NCBI RefSeq assembly: GCF_037892425.1
Contig: NZ_JBBKTT010000001.1
Span: 558,001-622,000, forward strand
Reading direction: 5' to 3'
Origin: Lacibacter sp. H375
GTDB lineage: Bacteria; Bacteroidota; Bacteroidia; Chitinophagales; Chitinophagaceae
Length of the DNA stretch: 64,000 nucleotides
Below the pieces are notes generated by a model. That model saw only the letters and a list, made by a program, of their open reading frames with translations, was not told the origin of the DNA and did no database searches. Positions 8,626 to 16,329 of the stretch are shown in pieces (position 1 is the stretch's first letter; the number at the start of each line of letters is the position of its first letter). The position numbers and the translations under genes were made by a program.

Positions 8626-9166
8626 TTTAGGAATCGACCCGGGTACTGTTATCATGGGCTATGGTTTGATTGGCGTTCGCCAACAGCAACTGCATTTAAT
8701 TGAAATGGATGTGCTGAAACTTACCAAACACAAAGACGTGTACATCCGCTTGCAACTCATTCATGAGAAAGTAAAAGAGGTAATTGAAACGCATAAGCCC
8801 ACCGATTTTGCCATTGAAGCACCCTTTTTCGGCAAAAACGTACAGAGTATGCTTAAGTTGGGACGAGCGCAAGGCGTAGCAATTGCGACTGCTATGAGTG
8901 CCGGATTAACTGTTACTGAATATTCGCCCAAGAAAGTAAAACAGGCTGTAACAGGAAATGGAAACGCCGATAAGGAACAGGTTTGGAAAATGCTGCAACA
9001 CTATCTTGATTTTAAAGCCAAACCAAAATACTTTGATGCAACTGATGCACTATCCGTTGCACTTTGTCATCACTTTCAAACCAATAAACCTTTATTGAAA
9101 ACAGCCGGGAAGGTAAAAGGATGGGAAGATTTTATTAAACAAAACCCGGGAAGGTTAAAAAAATAA
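8603..9166 (+). CDS. ruvC: Holliday junction resolvase RuvC
   Basis: Endonuclease that cuts Holliday junctions together with RuvAB during recombinational repair. The N-terminal KIILGIDPGT holds the first catalytic aspartate; the motifs FAIEAPFFGKN and DATDALSVALCHH carry the later acidic residues, and the Lys-rich YSPKKVKQAVTGNGNADKEQV stretch matches RuvC. The start is a judgement: the frame opens at an ATG at 8540, but the 21 residues between there and 8603 are hydrophobic and unlike RuvC. The TTG at 8603 gives 187 residues, close to the usual length. The gene overlaps the divergent membrane protein gene at its 5' end and abuts the convergent next gene with no gap between stop codons. Confidence 0.93.
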   Translation: MQSFSKIILGIDPGTVIMGYGLIGVRQQQLHLIEMDVLKLTKHKDVYIRLQLIHEKVKEVIETHKPTDFAIEAPFFGKNVQSMLKLGRAQGVAIATAMSAGLTVTEYSPKKVKQAVTGNGNADKEQVWKMLQHYLDFKAKPKYFDATDALSVALCHHFQTNKPLLKTAGKVKGWEDFIKQNPGRLKK

Positions 9167-9643
9167 TCAGTCAGCTTCTCTGTAATATTTTCGGTGCGAA
9201 ACGTTAGAAAAATAATCGTGCACCAAAGAAAAGGAGTAATGATTGTTGCTGCTGATTAAAATTGTTGTGCTCCAAAATGGCCTTGAGATGTAGCACATTT
9301 CATTACGTTTTTTCCAAGCAAACCTTTTTATATCAAACACCTGTTGCAGATATTTCCTGAAACAACTATCACAGTCGGCCGTTTGTGTTTGCTTGTAACA
9401 TTTATTCTTCGGGTTGAAATAACAGGTAAAATTCAAGTCTCTCACTGCAGTATCCTTTACCAGGAGTGTTACTGTTGTATCAGTAATTGAAATAGTGCTC
9501 TTAAATGAAGCATTTTTTGCATAACGCTGAAATTGTTTAATAACCGCTTTCTTAGATCGCAGGAGATAAATTTGCGCAGAAGCAACTTGTGTAAGAAAAA
9601 AAATTGAGGCAAGCAGTAAAATGCAACGACGAATATTTTTCAT
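9167..9643 (-). CDS. Hypothetical secreted protein, 158 residues
   Basis: I do not recognise a family. It has a clear signal peptide (MKNIRRCILLLASIFFLTQVASA, cleavage before QIYLLR) and is basic, with a cluster of cysteines (CYF, CYK, CDSC near residues 84-103, and a later CYIS) that could form disulphides. No lipobox is seen, since the Cys near residue 7 precedes the hydrophobic core. It is convergent with ruvC, with abutting stop codons, and lies 23 bases downstream of the small membrane protein gene on the same strand, so it may be the last gene of the greA-HIT group. Base use is like its neighbours. Confidence 0.7.
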   Translation of the reverse strand: MKNIRRCILLLASIFFLTQVASAQIYLLRSKKAVIKQFQRYAKNASFKSTISITDTTVTLLVKDTAVRDLNFTCYFNPKNKCYKQTQTADCDSCFRKYLQQVFDIKRFAWKKRNEMCYISRPFWSTTILISSNNHYSFSLVHDYFSNVSHRKYYREAD

Positions 9644-9666
9644 ACAAGCAGTCAGGTCAGGAAAAT

Positions 9667-10059
9667 TTAATCTGTTTTCCGCATTTTCTTCAAACTCAAT
9701 AAAAAAATACCAGCCGGTATGTATGCAAGCAAATAGAGCGTGTTAAAATGCCCGAACAACAAATCGACCCCCAGTTTGAGTGTTACAACAATTACAAAGC
9801 TGATGGGTCCCCATTTTTCCATACTCCAGGTACCACTCAATGCCACAAAACTAAACACCATCATTAATGCATTAACAGCCGGATACAACGTATCAATTCC
9901 ACTTTTATTCAAGGCCGTATTGCCGGTGTACGAATATACAATCTCACCAAGCCCCCATGCAAAAAGTAGAACACAAAGAATAGTGATCAATTGCGGACGT
10001 GGTGCTTTCTTTCCCTTCTTACGTTTATATCCATACTGATCGTACTGTACCTGGGTCAT
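9667..10059 (-). CDS. Hypothetical four-TM membrane protein
   Basis: A 130-residue protein with a basic, lysine-rich N-terminal tail (YGYKRKKGKKAPRP) and four predicted membrane segments at about 24-42, 60-77, 84-101 and 105-121. No family is recognised with confidence; the tail-plus-four-helix layout is common among small Bacteroidota inner-membrane proteins. Its start overlaps the stop of the HIT gene by four bases, so it is probably co-translated with it. Function is unknown. Confidence 0.72.
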   Translation of the reverse strand: MTQVQYDQYGYKRKKGKKAPRPQLITILCVLLFAWGLGEIVYSYTGNTALNKSGIDTLYPAVNALMMVFSFVALSGTWSMEKWGPISFVIVVTLKLGVDLLFGHFNTLYLLAYIPAGIFLLSLKKMRKTD

Positions 10060-10460
10060 GCTGATTGCTTGTTTAAATGTTGCAGTATTTTTTGTTGAGC
10101 AGTTTTCATTTGCTCTTCGGTTAACTTCAGTTTTGGTCTTGTAAAATTGAGATCATCGGCACTGTTGATCGGCACCAAGTGCAAATGTGCATGTGGCACT
10201 TCTAATCCTATTGTTGCTATCCCTACACGATCACATTTGAAAGACGCTTCAATTGCTTTCGCAATAGGTTTTGCAAATACTAACAATTCTGCCAGATCAG
10301 CGTCATCCACATCAAAAATCTTATCTACTTCTTTCTTTGGCACAACCAGAGTATGCCCTTCAGCCAATGGAAAAATATCAAGAAATGCATAGAAACGATC
10401 GTTCTCTGCAATTTTATACGATGGTATTTCGCCTGCAATGATTTTTGAAAAAATACTCAT
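10056..10460 (-). CDS. HIT family protein
   Basis: Small nucleotide-binding hydrolase of the histidine-triad superfamily, most like the Hint/HinT group that acts on nucleoside phosphoramidates. With the ATG at 10460 it has 134 residues and begins MSIFSKIIAGEIPSYKIAEND, the classic Hint N-terminus; the longer frame back to 10547 adds nothing family-like. The triad HAHLHL is at residues 90-95. It lies about 190 bases downstream of greA, a neighbour often seen in Bacteroidota, and overlaps the next gene by four bases. Physiological substrate unknown. Confidence 0.93.
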   Translation of the reverse strand: MSIFSKIIAGEIPSYKIAENDRFYAFLDIFPLAEGHTLVVPKKEVDKIFDVDDADLAELLVFAKPIAKAIEASFKCDRVGIATIGLEVPHAHLHLVPINSADDLNFTRPKLKLTEEQMKTAQQKILQHLNKQSA

Positions 10461-10647
10461 GCCGCCAATTAATTTTGAACGAAGATAAAAGAAGACACGT
10501 TGCAATGATGATCCATATTTCATCCTGTTAAAGGTAGTTACAAACACAGCTTCACGCTTCCTCGCTCGCCTCCCACTAATTGCATTTACAGCTAGCTTAC
10601 CAATTGCAAATTTTCAACATCACAACGTAAGCAGCAGCCAGCAGCTT

Positions 10648-11118
10648 TTAAACGAAGATATCTTCTACTTTAAATTTTACGACACCTGCTGGTACCTGCA
10701 CTTCTGCCACCTCGCCCACTTCCTTGCCAAGTAATCCTTTGCCGATAGGTGATGTTACAGATATCTTCCCGGCTTTCAGATCAGCCTCCTGTTCACTAAC
10801 GATCTGGTAAGTAATTTTTTTCTTGGTAGCTAGATTGGTGATGGTCACCTTGGTTAATATAGCAACACGACTTGTATCAATGGTACTTTCATCCAACACA
10901 CGTGCAGTAGCAAGCACACCTTCAAGCTGGCTGATCTTTGCCTCCAGCATACCCTGCGCCTCTTTGGCAGCATCGTATTCAGCATTCTCTTTCAAATCGC
11001 CTTTTTCACGTGCTTCTGCAATAGCTTTTGATGCAGCCGGTCGTTCTACTCCACGCATGTGTTGTAACTCGGCCTGCAATCTTTCAAGTGTTTCTTTTGT
11101 AACATATTGAACGCTCAT
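10648..11118 (-). CDS. greA: Transcription elongation factor GreA
   Basis: Binds in the secondary channel of RNA polymerase and stimulates cleavage of backtracked RNA. The 156-residue protein has the N-terminal coiled coil with the acidic tip in AREKGDLKENAEYDAAKE (about residues 36-53) and the C-terminal FKBP-like domain with VTSPIGKGLLGKEVGE. Unlike nearly all genes in the window it has a strong ribosome-binding site, AAGGAGG at 11123-11129, four bases before the ATG. An exact -7 element lies at 11201-11208. The HIT gene follows downstream. Confidence 0.96.
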   Translation of the reverse strand: MSVQYVTKETLERLQAELQHMRGVERPAASKAIAEAREKGDLKENAEYDAAKEAQGMLEAKISQLEGVLATARVLDESTIDTSRVAILTKVTITNLATKKKITYQIVSEQEADLKAGKISVTSPIGKGLLGKEVGEVAEVQVPAGVVKFKVEDIFV

Positions 11119-11122
11119 GGTT

Positions 11123-11129
11123 CCTCCTT
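11123..11129 (-). promoter_or_regulatory. Strong Shine-Dalgarno of greA
   Basis: AAGGAGG followed by AACC and the ATG. In Bacteroidota ribosomes the anti-Shine-Dalgarno is normally masked, and most genes lack such sites, so a perfect one is unusual and may mark special translational control. Confidence 0.85.
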
Positions 11130-11200
11130 GTCTTTACGGTTATACAAAAAAATAACAACGCCTCAATTGAGCTTGAAGCGTTGCATGTTTTGTTAAAGAA

Positions 11201-11208
11201 CAAAAATA
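11201..11208 (-). promoter_or_regulatory. greA -7 element
   Basis: On the minus strand these bases read TATTTTTG, an exact match to TAnnTTTG; the predicted transcription start lies near 11195, giving a leader of about 75 bases. No TTG is found at the expected -33 distance. Confidence 0.55.
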
Positions 11209-11334
11209 GAACCTTTTTTTGAAACAGGGAACAGTTGTTTGCTTTTAGCGGAAGCCAGGGCAAGATTTAACAGCCGGCCCTGGAATGAATAATAATTTGA
11301 GAATCTGTTATATAGATAACCCTTATCCTTTCCC

Positions 11335-11342
11335 TATTTTTG
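11335..11342 (+). promoter_or_regulatory. -7 element of DUF2911 gene
   Basis: TATTTTTG, an exact -7 match, 13 bases before the ATG at 11356. No clear -33 TTG is seen. Confidence 0.55.
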
Positions 11343-11355
11343 AGCAAATTTTTGC

Positions 11356-11901
11356 ATGAAAAAAATCGCTTTTATACTTGCTTTGAGCTTTGCCGCTTTA
11401 ACCGGCAGTACCCAGGAAAAGAATGTTAACTATAATCCCAACGCAAAAAAAGATACCACGAAAAAAAGTATCAAATGTGCAGCTGTTGGAAAGATCGGTT
11501 CGGGAAATGTGCGCATCAACTATTATTCACCGGGTGTGCGTGGTCGCATTATTTGGGGAGGTGTGGTACCGCTGGATGAAGTATGGGTAACTGGTGCGCA
11601 CTCTGCAACAAATATTGAAATAAGCAAAGCATTTCGCATTGGCAATAAAACTATACCGGCGGGCAAGTATGCTATTTTCACCATCCCATCGAAAACAGAA
11701 TGGATCTTTATTCTCAATAAGAATTACGACCAACACCTCACTGATGATTATGATGCGAAGGATGATATCATTCGATTAAAAGTAAAACCTGTAGCCCTTG
11801 CAAAACCATTGGAGCGGTTGCAATACTTTGTTGGGAATAATAAACTCAGTATAGGTTGGGACAAAGTGAAAATAGATGTTCCCTTAACGATTGTAAACTA
11901 A
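11356..11901 (+). CDS. DUF2911 exported protein
   Basis: A 181-residue protein with a signal peptide (MKKIAFILALSFAALTGSTQ) followed by the DUF2911 domain over most of the rest. Family blocks are visible: INYYSPGVRGRIIWGGVVPLDEVWVTGAHSATNIE, PAGKYAIFTIPSKTEWIFILNK and the closing IGWDKVKIDVPLTI. The family is common in Bacteroidota; no biochemical role is established to my knowledge. It stands alone, with its own -7 element, and is convergent with the dehydrogenase gene, whose stop codon abuts its own. Confidence 0.9.
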   Translation: MKKIAFILALSFAALTGSTQEKNVNYNPNAKKDTTKKSIKCAAVGKIGSGNVRINYYSPGVRGRIIWGGVVPLDEVWVTGAHSATNIEISKAFRIGNKTIPAGKYAIFTIPSKTEWIFILNKNYDQHLTDDYDAKDDIIRLKVKPVALAKPLERLQYFVGNNKLSIGWDKVKIDVPLTIVN

Positions 11902-12825
11902 TTACTGCAATCCTAATTTATCAGCCAGCACTTTACTCATTTTATAAAAAGCTTCGTGTGTGTAGCCGGCAATATGTGGAGTTAAAATAACATTGGGTTG
12001 TGCAGCCAGCCAATCAAATTGTTGCTGTTCGCTTTCGGTGTACGTGTTGAGTTTTTCATTCTCCTGCACGTCTAAACCAGCACCTGCTATCAATCCTCTT
12101 TTCAATGCATCTGTGATGGCAACAGTGCCATGCACTTTACCTCGTGATGTATTTAAAAAGAAGGGACGTTGTGCTGCCGCTTCAAAAAATGCAGTATCGG
12201 CATAATGATAGGTTTCATTGGTCAATGGTAAATGTAAACTGATCACATCACTGTAACGCAGCACCTGTTCAAGAGATGCTTCTTTTACCTGCTCACCGCC
12301 AAATTCATATTGATATTTATCATGTGCAAGAATCGTTACATCAAACCCACGAAGTTTTTTTGCAAAAGCACGACCCGTATGCCCAAAGCCAATAATGCCA
12401 ACTGTTTTTCCATTTAACTCCACTCCACGATTCTCATCACGCAGCCATTGATGCTGTTTCACTTCTTCAAAACTTCGACTGATCTTATTCATGAGATTAA
12501 GCAGCATAGCAAGTGTATGTTCACCTACCGCATCACAGTTTCCTTCAGGACTGCTGAGCACTTTGATGCCTTTACTTTCAGCAAAAGGAACATCAATTAG
12601 CTCCAGTCCGCTGCCAAGCCTTCCGATCCAGATCATTTGCTTGGCGTGCTCAAGTAATGCGGCATCAATTTTTACCCGTGTTGAAACCACAAGGCCGGCG
12701 ACATCTTCTATTTGTATGGCTAACTCTTCGTATGAGATCGTTGGCGCATAAATTACTTCATACCCACCTTCCCGCAGTTTTTCCTGCAGGTAATCATGAC
12801 ACTTGGCTGTAATGATAACTTTCAC
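11902..12825 (-). CDS. D-2-hydroxyacid dehydrogenase family protein
   Basis: NAD-dependent oxidoreductase of the D-isomer 2-hydroxyacid dehydrogenase family (the fold of phosphoglycerate, lactate and hydroxypyruvate reductases), 307 residues. Visible features: Rossmann motif [16 protein letters not shown] near 143-158, substrate-binding Arg in NTSRGKV, catalytic Glu in the GLDVQENE region, and catalytic His in [11 protein letters not shown]. No ACT or other regulatory domain is present, so it need not be serA despite resemblance. The start codon is GTG at 12825, with a weak AGGAG ten bases upstream. Substrate undetermined. Confidence 0.9.
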   Translation of the reverse strand: MKVIITAKCHDYLQEKLREGGYEVIYAPTISYEELAIQIEDVAGLVVSTRVKIDAALLEHAKQMIWIGRLGSGLELIDVPFAESKGIKVLSSPEGNCDAVGEHTLAMLLNLMNKISRSFEEVKQHQWLRDENRGVELNGKTVGIIGFGHTGRAFAKKLRGFDVTILAHDKYQYEFGGEQVKEASLEQVLRYSDVISLHLPLTNETYHYADTAFFEAAAQRPFFLNTSRGKVHGTVAITDALKRGLIAGAGLDVQENEKLNTYTESEQQQFDWLAAQPNVILTPHIAGYTHEAFYKMSKVLADKLGLQ

Positions 12826-12879
12826 TGTTTATATTCTCCTGCTGTTGATTGTACTTTTATTAATGGCTGATCTGTTTAT

Positions 12880-13635
12880 CTACCTCATCCTGAATGTAAG
12901 TGCTGCGAAATCATCTACTGATAGTTGTTCTGCCCGTTTATTAAACAATTCATCTTTTAATTCTTCCGGATCAAACAAACCTTTCACCCCGTTGCGCAAC
13001 ATCTTTCTTCGTTGATTAAATGCAGTCTTAACAAGCAATTTGAACTTCTGTTCACTTTGCATTAATGGAATTGTTTTTATTGGTTTCATCTTTATAACTC
13101 CGCTTTTCACCTTTGGTGGCGGATTGAATGCCTGCTCATCCACATCAAACAAATACTCTACTTCAAAATAAGCCTGCACCAAAATGCTCAATATACCATA
13201 CGCTTTTGATCCGGGTTTGGATGCTACACGTTGCGCCACTTCTTTCTGAAACATCCCTACCACACAATCAACTTGTTCTTTCCAATCCAACACTTTAAAT
13301 AAAATCTGTGATGAAATGTTGTAAGGGAAGTTACCTACTATCATAAACCGTTCCGTAAAGGGACATGCAGCATCCAAAAAACTTTGATGCAGCAATTTTC
13401 CTTTGATAGCTGGAAAAGTATGTTCGAGATAGGTGATCTTTTCAGCATCCAGCTCCACCGCTTTAAAATCAAGATCTTGGTATTGTAAAAAATATTTGGT
13501 GATGGCACCGGCACCGGGTCCAACTTCTACCAAATGCTGTGGATGTTCATCCATAACAGCTTCTACAATTCTTTTTGAAATTGACTCGTCTTTTAAAAAG
13601 TGCTGACCTAACGATTTTTTGAGTGTGTATTCCAC
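12880..13635 (-). CDS. rsmA: 16S rRNA dimethyladenosine transferase RsmA/KsgA
   Basis: Dimethylates two adjacent adenines near the 3' end of 16S rRNA with S-adenosylmethionine, late in small-subunit assembly. The 251-residue protein starts with the family signature KKSLGQHFL, has the SAM motif EVGPGAGAIT at 37-46 and the catalytic NFPYNISSQ at 102-110, and ends with the helical C-terminal domain (FNQRRKMLRN). An exact -7 element (TACTTTTG, 13640-13647 on the minus strand) lies only four bases before the ATG, which predicts a nearly leaderless transcript. Confidence 0.96.
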   Translation of the reverse strand: MEYTLKKSLGQHFLKDESISKRIVEAVMDEHPQHLVEVGPGAGAITKYFLQYQDLDFKAVELDAEKITYLEHTFPAIKGKLLHQSFLDAACPFTERFMIVGNFPYNISSQILFKVLDWKEQVDCVVGMFQKEVAQRVASKPGSKAYGILSILVQAYFEVEYLFDVDEQAFNPPPKVKSGVIKMKPIKTIPLMQSEQKFKLLVKTAFNQRRKMLRNGVKGLFDPEELKDELFNKRAEQLSVDDFAALTFRMR

Positions 13636-13639
13636 GCTG

Positions 13640-13647
13640 CAAAAGTA
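13640..13647 (-). promoter_or_regulatory. rsmA -7 element, predicting a leaderless mRNA
   Basis: Minus-strand TACTTTTG matches TAnnTTTG exactly. With initiation five to seven bases downstream, transcription would begin at or next to the ATG. Confidence 0.5.
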
Positions 13648-13651
13648 GCAG

Positions 13652-13681
13652 AAAAAAGCCCCCCGATTTGAACGGAGGGCT
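13652..13681 (-). terminator. Terminator of the T9SS cargo gene
   Basis: On the minus strand a hairpin AGCCCTCCG / CGGGGGGCT (13681-13657, one wobble or mismatch) is followed by six T residues, directly downstream of the 13693 stop. Confidence 0.8.
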
Positions 13682-13692
13682 GTTGAATTGAT

Positions 13693-15657
13693 TTAATGTG
13701 AAACGACGATTCGTTTTCTGAATATTTCATCCCCCACTTTACATTGAATAACATACTGACCAGGGCTCCACTTAGCAGCTTCAGTTACCATCCACTCATT
13801 AATACCAGTGTTTACCTGCTCGATGCTTCTGTAGACAACCGATCCAATACTGTTTGTAACAGTGATCTCAGCGGTTTGATTTCTATCTGAAGTGAAGTTT
13901 ATCCGGAAAAGATTAGTAGCAGGGTTAGGTGACACAACTAACTCAAATCCGTTATTGCGACGAATGAATAATCGTATTGCATTTGTATAAAATACTTGTC
14001 CGCCTGAGCCTACATATTTTAATCGATAAAATACTTCGGTAGACCGGAAATTGACAAGATCGTCCAGTTCTGAATAAGCGCCACTGCTACGAGGCGAAAT
14101 ACGACCACCAACGGAAGTGTAATCAATGCCATTTGCACTGCGTTCTACCTGGAAATAAGAAATACCTTCTTCGCTATCACTATTCCAGCTAATCATACCT
14201 GATTTGCTTTGCAATCGGGCATTGAAATTATATGGTTTGCCCGCAAGAACATCGCAAGCTGCGTATTGTGTAATGGTAACAGTATCTGTTGCGTAAACTG
14301 TTCCACAACTATCCATCAACGTTTGACTTACTATATAAGTACCTGCCTGGCTTGCAGTAATACGGTCGCCTGATGTTGGACCTACTATATTACCTCCAAT
14401 GGTTGACCAGTTGTAAACTGATGTAGACAATGGATTAGTTACATAAACTTCTGCAACACCAGCCGGACAAAGTACCGGGAAATCTGTTTCGATCTCTGCA
14501 CTTGGTGCACGGAAAAAACTGAAAGGCCCTACGAAGTCTTTCAGTGCCGCCGTGAATGAAGTAGATGCTCTTGATTTCACCAATATTCTTCTGAATGGCA
14601 AACCACACACGTCGCCTTCTCTAACCAATGGATCAAGACCAAGCTTACTGAGGTTTACAGAAAATTCCATAAACTGATCGGCTGTGTAATTATCTACAAC
14701 CGCCTGGCTACCCAACACAAGTTTAAATGGCCCGGCCCATGTATTGTTTCTACTTGTTAAACCATTATAAAATACTCCTCCGGCTTTAGGCTGAATAGCT
14801 GCATAACCATAAGTGGCACCGTTAATTGCACCATCAAACGTATAGTTACCGGGCGTACCAACCCAATTAAAAGCTGTTGGTGTTAAAAGTAAGGCGTCTT
14901 TATGCACCCATATCCGAGCTTCAACCATTCTGAGGCCAGTACCAAATTCAGCCGTTAAAATAATATCACCTGCACTTAAAATATTACCGGAAGCATCAAA
15001 CTTCCAGGATGTGTGTCCGTCATCGGGTCCATATCCTTTAAAATTCAAATTAGGTTTGTCGTAATAAATATCTGTCTGATACATTTCAAAATCGAAATAA
15101 CGGTCACCGCTTGTATTCTCAATTGATACACCTCCAAAGAGCCATAGTGAGTCGTTTGTTTCGGTGCCATCTCCATCTCTGCGCACATGCATAAACATGT
15201 CAAGAATTTCGTTCTTATCAGGTACACTTTGTGCTACTGGTGTCGTCCATGTATTTGGGTTCATCCCGTTCTTGTTACTACCTGATGCGAAAATTGTTGA
15301 GTCATCACCATGGTGGTCACGAATAAAAATACCATCAACCAATAACATACCATTTAACACATGAAACTGTGGGTAACGCATGTTACGGAAGAAGGGATAA
15401 TTTCGGGTTGCCGGTTGCGAAGTATATCTCGCAAGAATACCTGCAGCACCAGTAGTATCAATAACAAAATCTCCAACACCCGGACCAACAATAACATTAT
15501 TACTGAACCAGTCATCGTTACCAACCTGCAAAAAGTTATTGAAAAAGTTAGCTCTCAAATCACCATCAACACCAAATCTTGCTTTGATCTGCTGTGCTGT
15601 TAGTGTTTGGTTGGTTAGGGTAAGAAAGAGAAACAAACTGAGTAAAAGTTGTTTCAT
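13693..15657 (-). CDS. Secreted protein with T9SS type A sorting domain
   Basis: A protein of about 654 residues predicted to be exported by Sec and then carried across the outer membrane by the type IX system. With the ATG at 15657 it has a clean signal peptide (MKQLLLSLFLFLTLTNQTLTAQ); the frame extends to 15705 without signal character. The N-terminal 390 residues form a large beta-rich domain of unknown type, then comes a PKD/Ig-like segment (PAGVAEVYVTNPLSTSVYNW), an Fn3-like segment (ISYFQVERSANGIDYTSVGG) and the C-terminal sorting domain (SPNPATNLFRINF to RKRIVVSH). A cell-surface or adhesive role is likely; no enzyme motif is seen. Confidence 0.88.
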   Translation of the reverse strand: MKQLLLSLFLFLTLTNQTLTAQQIKARFGVDGDLRANFFNNFLQVGNDDWFSNNVIVGPGVGDFVIDTTGAAGILARYTSQPATRNYPFFRNMRYPQFHVLNGMLLVDGIFIRDHHGDDSTIFASGSNKNGMNPNTWTTPVAQSVPDKNEILDMFMHVRRDGDGTETNDSLWLFGGVSIENTSGDRYFDFEMYQTDIYYDKPNLNFKGYGPDDGHTSWKFDASGNILSAGDIILTAEFGTGLRMVEARIWVHKDALLLTPTAFNWVGTPGNYTFDGAINGATYGYAAIQPKAGGVFYNGLTSRNNTWAGPFKLVLGSQAVVDNYTADQFMEFSVNLSKLGLDPLVREGDVCGLPFRRILVKSRASTSFTAALKDFVGPFSFFRAPSAEIETDFPVLCPAGVAEVYVTNPLSTSVYNWSTIGGNIVGPTSGDRITASQAGTYIVSQTLMDSCGTVYATDTVTITQYAACDVLAGKPYNFNARLQSKSGMISWNSDSEEGISYFQVERSANGIDYTSVGGRISPRSSGAYSELDDLVNFRSTEVFYRLKYVGSGGQVFYTNAIRLFIRRNNGFELVVSPNPATNLFRINFTSDRNQTAEITVTNSIGSVVYRSIEQVNTGINEWMVTEAAKWSPGQYVIQCKVGDEIFRKRIVVSH

Positions 15658-15680
15658 AAGTAACGGATTTAAATGAGTAG

Positions 15681-15712
15681 AAAGGCTGTGCACTGTAACC
15701 TGCACAGCCTTT
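15681..15712 (-). terminator. Perfect 12-bp hairpin downstream of small secreted gene
   Basis: AAAGGCTGTGCA and TGCACAGCCTTT flank an eight-base loop in the 62-base gap between two minus-strand genes. The T run that follows on the minus strand is poor, so it may be a partial terminator or a processing site that sets the ratio of the two transcripts. Confidence 0.65.
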
Positions 15713-15719
15713 CAAAAAG

Positions 15720-16100
15720 TTAGCCTTTTTTGCTTACAATACGAATCTCCTCTACAGGAGAGTTCTCTTTAGTACCGTCGAGGTGATGAGCCACAATACG
15801 ATAAAACAGATAACCAGGGTATGCTCCTGTGTCTCTGTATTTATATGTTGGTTCAATAGAGGAACAACTTACTTCGTCAACTTCGAAGAACCAGAAACCA
15901 TCATATGAACGTTCAATTGTAAAACAAGAAACTATTGAGGGATTGGCAACTGCCCAGTTAAGAGAAACATCGGCTGCCTGACGATGAACCCGGAAATAGC
16001 CAAAAGCCTGGCCAGATGGCGTATTACCTTTTCCTGTTGATTGTGCGTTGGTTGCAGTGAAAGACAGCGCAAACACTGCAATAATTAAGATTGCTTTCAT
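15720..16100 (-). CDS. Small secreted Fn3-like protein
   Basis: A 126-residue protein with a signal peptide (MKAILIIAVFALSFTATNAQ). The mature part has the pattern of the Fn3-like module that precedes sorting domains in T9SS cargo: VSLNWAVANPSIVSCFTIERSYDGFWFFEV followed by PGYLFYRIVAHHLDGTKENSPV. It has no C-terminal sorting domain, so it should stay in the periplasm or be released. Two cysteine positions (SCF, SCSS) could pair. It lies upstream of the T9SS cargo gene on the same strand, separated by a hairpin, and may be co-transcribed with it. No function is known. Confidence 0.72.
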   Translation of the reverse strand: MKAILIIAVFALSFTATNAQSTGKGNTPSGQAFGYFRVHRQAADVSLNWAVANPSIVSCFTIERSYDGFWFFEVDEVSCSSIEPTYKYRDTGAYPGYLFYRIVAHHLDGTKENSPVEEIRIVSKKG

Positions 16101-16301
16101 GGGGATTACGATTTTGACACAAGTTAGAAACAGCCACTATCTTATCCTAAGAAACGGTCATGAATTTCCACTTAGTGCCGCACCTTTTTTTCCCACTAAA
16201 ACACCGTAATTACTGCAATTGACCAACGTAGAAAAATTCCGCAAGCAAAAGCCTCTGTCTTTCAACTGGTTAGCAATGGCCTTCTAAAACAAACAATCCA
16301 C

Positions 16302-16309
16302 TACATTTG
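16302..16309 (+). promoter_or_regulatory. pdxA -7 element
   Basis: TACATTTG, an exact match to TAnnTTTG, 20 bases before the pdxA ATG. No TTG at the ideal distance. Confidence 0.5.
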
Positions 16310-16329
16310 TAAGCAATACAGTTTATTAT

